A DNA stretch of 9,262 bases from an uncultured Corynebacterium sp. Its GTDB lineage: Bacteria; Actinomycetota; Actinomycetes; Mycobacteriales; Mycobacteriaceae. Positions 6,465-9,262 of this stretch are shown here, one piece after another (the first letter of the stretch is position 1; the number at the start of each line of letters is the position of its first letter). The notes beneath the pieces were generated by a model, which did not search any database, had not been told where the DNA came from, and saw only the letters and a program-made list of their open reading frames with translations. Both the position numbers and the translations under genes were made by a program. Location of the stretch: contig NZ_CALUAK010000103.1 of assembly GCF_943914015.1 (NCBI RefSeq), forward strand, positions 1-9,262, read 5' to 3'.

Positions 6465-6470
6465 AGCTTA
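6465..6470 (-). promoter_or_regulatory. -10 box giving a leaderless pat mRNA
   Basis: TAAGCT on the minus strand (complement of 6465-6470) fits TANNNT and is separated from the pat ATG by only AACCTC. Initiation would therefore fall at the A of the ATG. No Shine-Dalgarno sequence is present, and the -35 position (CCACCA) is not consensus. Confidence 0.5.
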
Positions 6471-6486
6471 CTCTTTACCTGCCATT

Positions 6487-6515
6487 TTGGTGGAAGCTTG
6501 GGTTACCGGTACGAT
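6487..6515 (+). promoter_or_regulatory. Promoter of the tRNA-Ser(GCU)/tRNA-Arg transcript
   Basis: TTGGTG (6487-6492), a 17-base spacer and TACGAT (6510-6515), ending 10 bases before the tRNA 5' end, form a sigma-70-type promoter divergent from pat. Confidence 0.6.
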
Positions 6516-6525
6516 AGGTGCTCAA

Positions 6526-6614
6526 GGAGACGTGCCAGAGCGGCCGAATGGGGCTCACTGCTAATGAGTTGCTCTCTTTATCGAGGGCCGGAGGTTCAAA
6601 TCCTCTCGTCTCCG
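6526..6614 (+). tRNA. tRNA-Ser(GCU)
   Basis: Acceptor stem GGAGACG (6526-6532) pairs with CGTCTCC (6607-6613), discriminator G6614. The anticodon stem GCTCA/TGAGT (with one G-U pair) encloses CTGCTAA, anticodon GCT at 6560-6562, so it reads AGC/AGU. The long variable arm is typical of serine tRNAs. CCA is not encoded. It shares acceptor, D-arm and T-loop sequence with the UGA isoacceptor at 5159, as expected for one synthetase. Confidence 0.97.
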
Positions 6615-6616
6615 CA

Positions 6617-6643
6617 GCTGCCCTTTAGTGGTTTTGGGGCAGC
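6617..6643 (+). other. Spacer hairpin between tRNA-Ser and tRNA-Arg
   Basis: GCTGCCC (6617-6623) pairs with GGGCAGC (6637-6643) around a 13-base loop. It has no following T-run and lies 3 bases before tRNA-Arg, so it is likelier to aid RNase processing of the dicistronic precursor than to terminate it. Confidence 0.5.
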
Positions 6644-6646
6644 GCC

Positions 6647-6722
6647 GCGCCCGTGGCTCAACGGATAGAGCATCTGACTACGGATCAGAAGGTTGGGGGT
6701 TCGAATCCCTTCGGGCGCACCA
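6647..6722 (+). tRNA. tRNA-Arg(ACG), copy 1, with encoded CCA
   Basis: Acceptor stem GCGCCCG (6647-6653) pairs with CGGGCGC (6712-6718); discriminator A6719 and CCA (6720-6722) are encoded. The anticodon stem TCTGA/TCAGA holds CTACGGA with anticodon ACG (6680-6682), whose A34 is normally edited to inosine to read CGU, CGC and CGA. The T-arm GGGGGTTCGAATCCC is canonical. It is transcribed with tRNA-Ser(GCU), 32 bases upstream, and followed by a terminator hairpin. Confidence 0.97.
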
Positions 6723-6728
6723 ATGGAA

Positions 6729-6761
6729 AGCACCCTCTCGCACTTGCGGGAGGGTGCTTTC
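6729..6761 (+). terminator. Terminator of the tRNA-Ser/tRNA-Arg transcript
   Basis: AGCACCCTCTCGCA (6729-6742) pairs with TGCGGGAGGGTGCT (6745-6758) with one G-U pair, a 14-bp potential stem with a tight loop. The following T-run is short (TTT), but position and stem strength support termination. Confidence 0.75.
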
Positions 6762-6789
6762 GCGTCGCTCTAAAAAGACGATGATCATG

Positions 6790-6937
6790 GCGTGTCGGTT
6801 AAGCGCCAAACGTGTGTCTGGACTCGGGACCTAAAACGGCCCAATTAGCACCAAATTGAAGGTAACTAGGCCGATTGGGGTCCGCATTAATGGATGCATG
6901 ACGGGGCACACCTGGCGCTTAGGCCGTAATCAGCACG
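6790..6937. repeat. Long nested palindromic element (about 148 nt), possible structured RNA or DNA element
   Basis: Arms pair in nested order: GCGTG (6790-6794) with CACGC (6933-6937); CGG (6796-6798) with CCG (6924-6926); TAAGCGCCA (6800-6808) with TGGCGCTTA (6913-6921), 9 bp perfect; GTGTG (6812-6816) with CACAC (6907-6911); GGACC (6827-6831) with GGTCC (6879-6883); CGGCC (6837-6841) with GGCCG (6869-6873); CAATT (6842-6846) with AATTG (6854-6858) at the tip. An alternative pairing of CCCAAT (6840-6845) with ATTGGG (6874-6879) competes with the inner helices. It lies in a 282-base non-coding gap between the tRNA terminator and the 7005 gene. It may be a non-coding RNA, an attenuator-like leader or a miniature transposable element; the sequence does not decide. 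Confidence 0.6.
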
Positions 6938-6957
6938 CTTGTGTGTATCCCCTTCGG

Positions 6958-6963
6958 TATGCT
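6958..6963 (+). promoter_or_regulatory. Candidate -10 box for the 247-residue gene
   Basis: TATGCT matches TANNNT and would start transcription near 6970, about 35 bases before the ATG at 7005. No convincing -35 is found at the right distance, so this is tentative. Confidence 0.3.
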
Positions 6964-7004
6964 CGCGAAGTAGTTACGTTGGTGCAGGTTGGAGGCGGAG
7001 CTTC

Positions 7005-7748
7005 ATGAGTGAGTTTGAGCTTGTTATTGAAGGTCCTCGCGGAAAAATCGATGTCAGCACGCTGACGACGATGCTTCAGGAGGGGCAAAAACTCCTGCGC
7101 TCTGTGTCTGATGGGAATATCAGTTGCACAATAGGGAACCTGTCCATGGGTAGCGCTCATGTAGGCATCATTGCCCCTGAACCCACGATCGACATTGTGC
7201 TAGACGGATTGGATTTTCTGGAATCCCATAATGAGATTCCACCTGGGTGGACAAGGAAGTCCTTGGAAGCCCTGCACGGTATGGAGAATTGCTACGGTCG
7301 CCCAGGGGTCGAACGTATCCGCCTGGGGGCGAATCAGCGATTCACAGCGCTTGAGAAAAAATTGCTGGACAACGCGCAGAACGCGATGCCTGCGGATCGG
7401 CTTTCTCTTGGGGCAGTGGAAGGGCGTATTTATTCCTATTCCAATCGGGAAGGAGAATCTACTGCAAAGCTTGAGATCTCCGGGAAGAAACAAGTAGTTA
7501 GGCTCGTTTTCGATAACGAATTTATCCCGGATATCCTCGCCTGCATCAAAGAAGAAGCGACGGTTATTGTGCGGGGCTTGCTCACGCGCAATCCTGAAGA
7601 TAAGCAGGTAAGCGAAGTGCACGTCAGAGGCCTTCAGCGAGCCGTGGGGAAAAAGCCTGCCTTGTCCCGCAGCTTTAAGGGGATCCTTTCCGATATGTGG
7701 CCAGAAGACTGCGATCCTGCCGAAGAGGTCAGGAGACAGCGCTGCTGA
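7005..7748 (+). CDS. Uncharacterised 247-residue protein
   Basis: I do not recognise this protein. The start at ATG 7005 is chosen because GGAGG (6991-6995) precedes it by nine bases; the open frame continues upstream to 6939 with an unlikely composition. There is no signal peptide or membrane segment, so it should be cytosolic. Two regions can be seen. Residues 1 to about 128 (MSEFELVIEGPRGKID..., MSEF through LDNAQNAM) are mixed alpha/beta. Residues about 134-213 alternate short strands (GAVEGRIYSYSN, TAKLEI, VVRLVFD, ATVIVRGLLTRN, VSEVHVRGL), a pattern resembling a small beta-barrel such as an OB-like fold; that is an inference from strand spacing. The tail (214-247) is basic then acidic and ends RRQRC. 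It stands alone between tRNA-Arg and the amidohydrolase, 182 bases from the latter, and is lower in GC than pat or thiD, which hints at acquisition. Confidence 0.8.
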   Translation: MSEFELVIEGPRGKIDVSTLTTMLQEGQKLLRSVSDGNISCTIGNLSMGSAHVGIIAPEPTIDIVLDGLDFLESHNEIPPGWTRKSLEALHGMENCYGRPGVERIRLGANQRFTALEKKLLDNAQNAMPADRLSLGAVEGRIYSYSNREGESTAKLEISGKKQVVRLVFDNEFIPDILACIKEEATVIVRGLLTRNPEDKQVSEVHVRGLQRAVGKKPALSRSFKGILSDMWPEDCDPAEEVRRQRC

Positions 7749-7814
7749 GGGGGTAGTTGTCTCAAAACCACCGGAACCGCGAACACTCGTCTTTCCGGAC
7801 AAGTAGGCCACGCG

Positions 7815-7830
7815 TTTAGAAGCTTCTAAA
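7815..7830. repeat. Perfect 16-bp palindrome, candidate operator
   Basis: TTTAGAAGCTTCTAAA is a perfect palindrome with no spacer, 28 bases upstream of the putative -35 of the amidohydrolase gene and 66 bases past the stop of the preceding gene. Its length and position fit a dimeric regulator site, but no regulator gene is in the window. Confidence 0.5.
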
Positions 7831-7857
7831 GATTTGGTAGGGGCGGGGGTCGGGGTC

Positions 7858-7886
7858 TTCGGACGGTAGACATCCGCGTTTAGCAT
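7858..7886 (+). promoter_or_regulatory. Candidate promoter of the amidohydrolase gene
   Basis: TTCGGA (7858-7863), a 17-base spacer and TAGCAT (7881-7886) predict a start near 7893, giving a leader of about 38 bases. A dyad at 7901-7917 would lie just downstream of the transcription start. Confidence 0.45.
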
Positions 7887-7900
7887 TACCGTTGAGTGGG

Positions 7901-7917
7901 CAACACATCTCGTGTTG
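7901..7917. repeat. Inverted repeat next to the amidohydrolase ribosome binding site
   Basis: CAACAC (7901-7906) and GTGTTG (7912-7917) flank ATCTC in a perfect dyad that abuts the purine-rich GGGAAAG (7918-7924) before ATG 7931. As DNA it is well placed for a repressor that blocks transcription; as RNA it is a weak hairpin next to the ribosome binding site. Confidence 0.5.
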
Positions 7918-7930
7918 GGAAAGAATCGCA

Positions 7931-9130
7931 ATGTCAGTAAAGGACTTCGTTAACGCTGTAACCAAGGATCTGGAAGAAAACAGGGGCGAACGGGAGGAGC
8001 TGTATAAAGAGTTCCACCGGCACCCGGAGCTGTCCATGGAAGAGACGGAGACAGCAAAGCGGATCGCGGGGGAGCTAGACAAGGCGGAAATTTCCTACGA
8101 GTACGTGGGGGACACGGGAATCGTAGCGACGATCGAAAACGGGGAGGGGGCGGCTGTGGCTATGCGTGCAGATATCGACGCGCTGCCGGTGCCGGAGGAA
8201 TCGGGTAAGGACTACGCCTCCGAAGAAGAAGGGAAGAGCCATGCGTGCGGGCACGATTTCCACATCATGAGCCTGCTGACGGCGCTGAAGGCGCTCAATG
8301 ACCATAAGGATGCATGGTTGGGCACATATGTCGGCGTGTTCCAGCCGAGCGAAGAGACCGCGCAGGGTGCGAAGGCGATGGTGGAAAACGGTGTTGCGGA
8401 TAAGCTTCCGAAACTGGATGTGTACCTTGGCCAGCACGTGCTCAGCTCACTTCCGGGGGCACATGTGGGAACCAAGCCGGGTGTCTTCCTCACATCGGCG
8501 GCCTCCATTAAGGTCACGGTCTTCGGTAAGGGCTCTCATGGTTCCATGCCGCAGCTGGGCGTGGATCCGGTGGTTCTTGCCTCGTCCATCGTTATGCGCT
8601 TGCAGACGATCGTGTCCCGGGAGATCGGCCCGAGTGACGTCGCGGTGGTGACCGTCGGCTCCATCCAGGCGGGTTCGAAGTCCAACATCATCCCGGACAA
8701 CGCGACGCTGCCTATCAACACGCGTGCGTATGACAAGGACGTGGAGAAGAAGGTCCACGCCGCCATTGAGCGCATCGTGAAGGCGGAATGTGAGGTGGTC
8801 GGCAGCCTCAAAGAGCCGGAGATCGAGTACTACGACGTGTACCCGCTGACCGTGAACGATGAGGAACTTACCGTCAAGGTGCGCGCAGCGTTCGACGAGG
8901 TTTTCGGTGAGGAATCGATCGACATTAGCCCACAGTCGGCATCGGAGGACTTCTCCTACGTTCCCGACGAGGTCGATGTCCCGTACGTCTACTGGGCTTT
9001 CGGTGGGTTTGCCGATCAGGAAAGCGCGCCAGGCAACCACAACCCGGCGTTTGCCCCCGACCTGCAGCCGACGCTGGATCGAGGCGCGCAGGCGGCTATC
9101 GCTGCCGCCGGAGCATGGCTTGCTAAATAG
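7931..9130 (+). CDS. M20D-family amidohydrolase (N-acyl amino acid aminoacylase, AgaA-like)
   Basis: A 399-residue metal-dependent hydrolase of peptidase family M20, subfamily D, which cleaves N-acyl amino acids (acyl-glutamine, hippurate, IAA-amino acid type substrates). Family landmarks are complete: FHRHPELSMEE (28-38), MRADIDALPVPEESG (78-92), HACGHDFH (104-111) with metal-site Cys106 and His108, PSEE (139-142) with the catalytic acid Glu141 and Glu142, GQHV (167-170) with His169, the dimerisation-domain HGSMPQLGVDPV (203-214), SASEDFSY (336-343) and GNHNPAFAP (368-376) with His370. The N-terminal stretch ExxRxEREELYKEFHRHPE and VSREIGPSDVAVVTVGSI closely recall AgaA of a skin Corynebacterium, the aminoacylase releasing odour acids from glutamine conjugates. 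The exact acyl and amino acid preference is unknown. No signal peptide, so intracellular. ATG 7931 is preferred over an upstream in-frame TTG (7892) because of GGGAAAG at 7918-7924 and family alignment. Confidence 0.93.
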   Translation: MSVKDFVNAVTKDLEENRGEREELYKEFHRHPELSMEETETAKRIAGELDKAEISYEYVGDTGIVATIENGEGAAVAMRADIDALPVPEESGKDYASEEEGKSHACGHDFHIMSLLTALKALNDHKDAWLGTYVGVFQPSEETAQGAKAMVENGVADKLPKLDVYLGQHVLSSLPGAHVGTKPGVFLTSAASIKVTVFGKGSHGSMPQLGVDPVVLASSIVMRLQTIVSREIGPSDVAVVTVGSIQAGSKSNIIPDNATLPINTRAYDKDVEKKVHAAIERIVKAECEVVGSLKEPEIEYYDVYPLTVNDEELTVKVRAAFDEVFGEESIDISPQSASEDFSYVPDEVDVPYVYWAFGGFADQESAPGNHNPAFAPDLQPTLDRGAQAAIAAAGAWLAK

Positions 9131-9170
9131 CTGTAAAACGCACCCTTAAAATGCAGGATGGGCAGGGGAT

Positions 9171-9198
9171 TTGCCAAATTCTGAACTTTGAGTAAACT
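9171..9198 (+). promoter_or_regulatory. Promoter of the second tRNA-Arg
   Basis: TTGCCA (9171-9176), a 16-base spacer and TAAACT (9193-9198) end 11 bases before the tRNA 5' end. This tRNA copy therefore appears to have its own promoter and not to depend on the amidohydrolase transcript. Confidence 0.6.
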
Positions 9199-9209
9199 CT
9201 TTCTTCGTT

Positions 9210-9262
9210 GCGCCCGTGGCTCAACGGATAGAGCATCTGACTACGGATCAGAAGGTTGGGGG
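9210..9262 (+). tRNA. tRNA-Arg(ACG), copy 2 (partial at right edge)
   Basis: The 53 visible bases, from GCGCCCG to the start of the T-arm, are identical to positions 6647-6699 of the first copy, including the CTACGGA anticodon loop with anticodon ACG. The 3' part lies beyond the window, so completeness cannot be judged. Identity begins exactly at the mature tRNA 5' end; flanking bases differ. Confidence 0.9.

Noticed and set aside
6797..6925. Integron attC site, suggested by GTTAAGC at the left arm
   Set aside because: The core is in the wrong orientation and the right arm reads GCTTAGG, not the complementary core; no integrase is present.
7200..7931. Minus-strand open frame of 243 codons across 7749-7930
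   Set aside because: Most of it is antisense to the 247-residue gene, which has a strong ribosome binding site; the part in the intergenic gap has no recognisable motif.
1..9262. CRISPR array, insertion sequence transposase, integrase or toxin-antitoxin pair
   Set aside because: No regularly spaced repeats, no DDE or recombinase motifs and no small paired genes were found on either strand.

Overview
The window looks like chromosomal DNA from a high-GC actinobacterium, most probably a Corynebacterium. This rests on a ThiD-TenA fusion, a histidinol-phosphate-aminotransferase relative that reads like the corynebacterial aromatic aminotransferase Pat, an M20D amidohydrolase that resembles the corynebacterial acyl-glutamine aminoacylase AgaA, and start regions that look leaderless or nearly so. 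No database search was possible; family calls come from motifs read in the translations.

Layout. 1-1862 (+): the end of thiE and a thiD-tenA fusion, a stop-to-start thiamin operon whose 5' part lies outside the window. 1863-2051: a convergent intergenic region with a two-part inverted repeat. 2052-3845 (-): an orphan ABC exporter of clearly lower GC than its neighbours. 3846-4220: a gene-free stretch ending in a strong terminator. 4221-5129 (-): a zinc-free quinone oxidoreductase-like gene whose promoter is back-to-back with tRNA-Ser(UGA) (5159-5243, +). 5252-5489: the tRNA terminator and two copies of a 71-79 nt repeat. 5490-6458 (-): pat, divergent from a tRNA-Ser(GCU)/tRNA-Arg(ACG) pair (6526-6722, +). 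6790-6937: a long nested palindromic element. 7005-7748 (+): an unrecognised 247-residue protein. 7931-9130 (+): the M20D amidohydrolase, preceded by two perfect palindromes. 9210-9262: the start of a second tRNA-Arg(ACG), identical to the first over all visible bases.

How it works together. Most of the window is housekeeping: thiamin pyrimidine phosphorylation, salvage and coupling, aromatic amino-acid transamination, and tRNA supply. The accessory-looking parts are the ABC exporter and the roughly 2.5 kb segment between the two tRNA-Arg copies. I found no complete defence, toxin-antitoxin, CRISPR or RiPP system. The least explained signals are the three unrelated palindromic or repeated intergenic elements, the uncharacterised 247-residue protein, and the symmetric divergent promoter between the oxidoreductase gene and tRNA-Ser.
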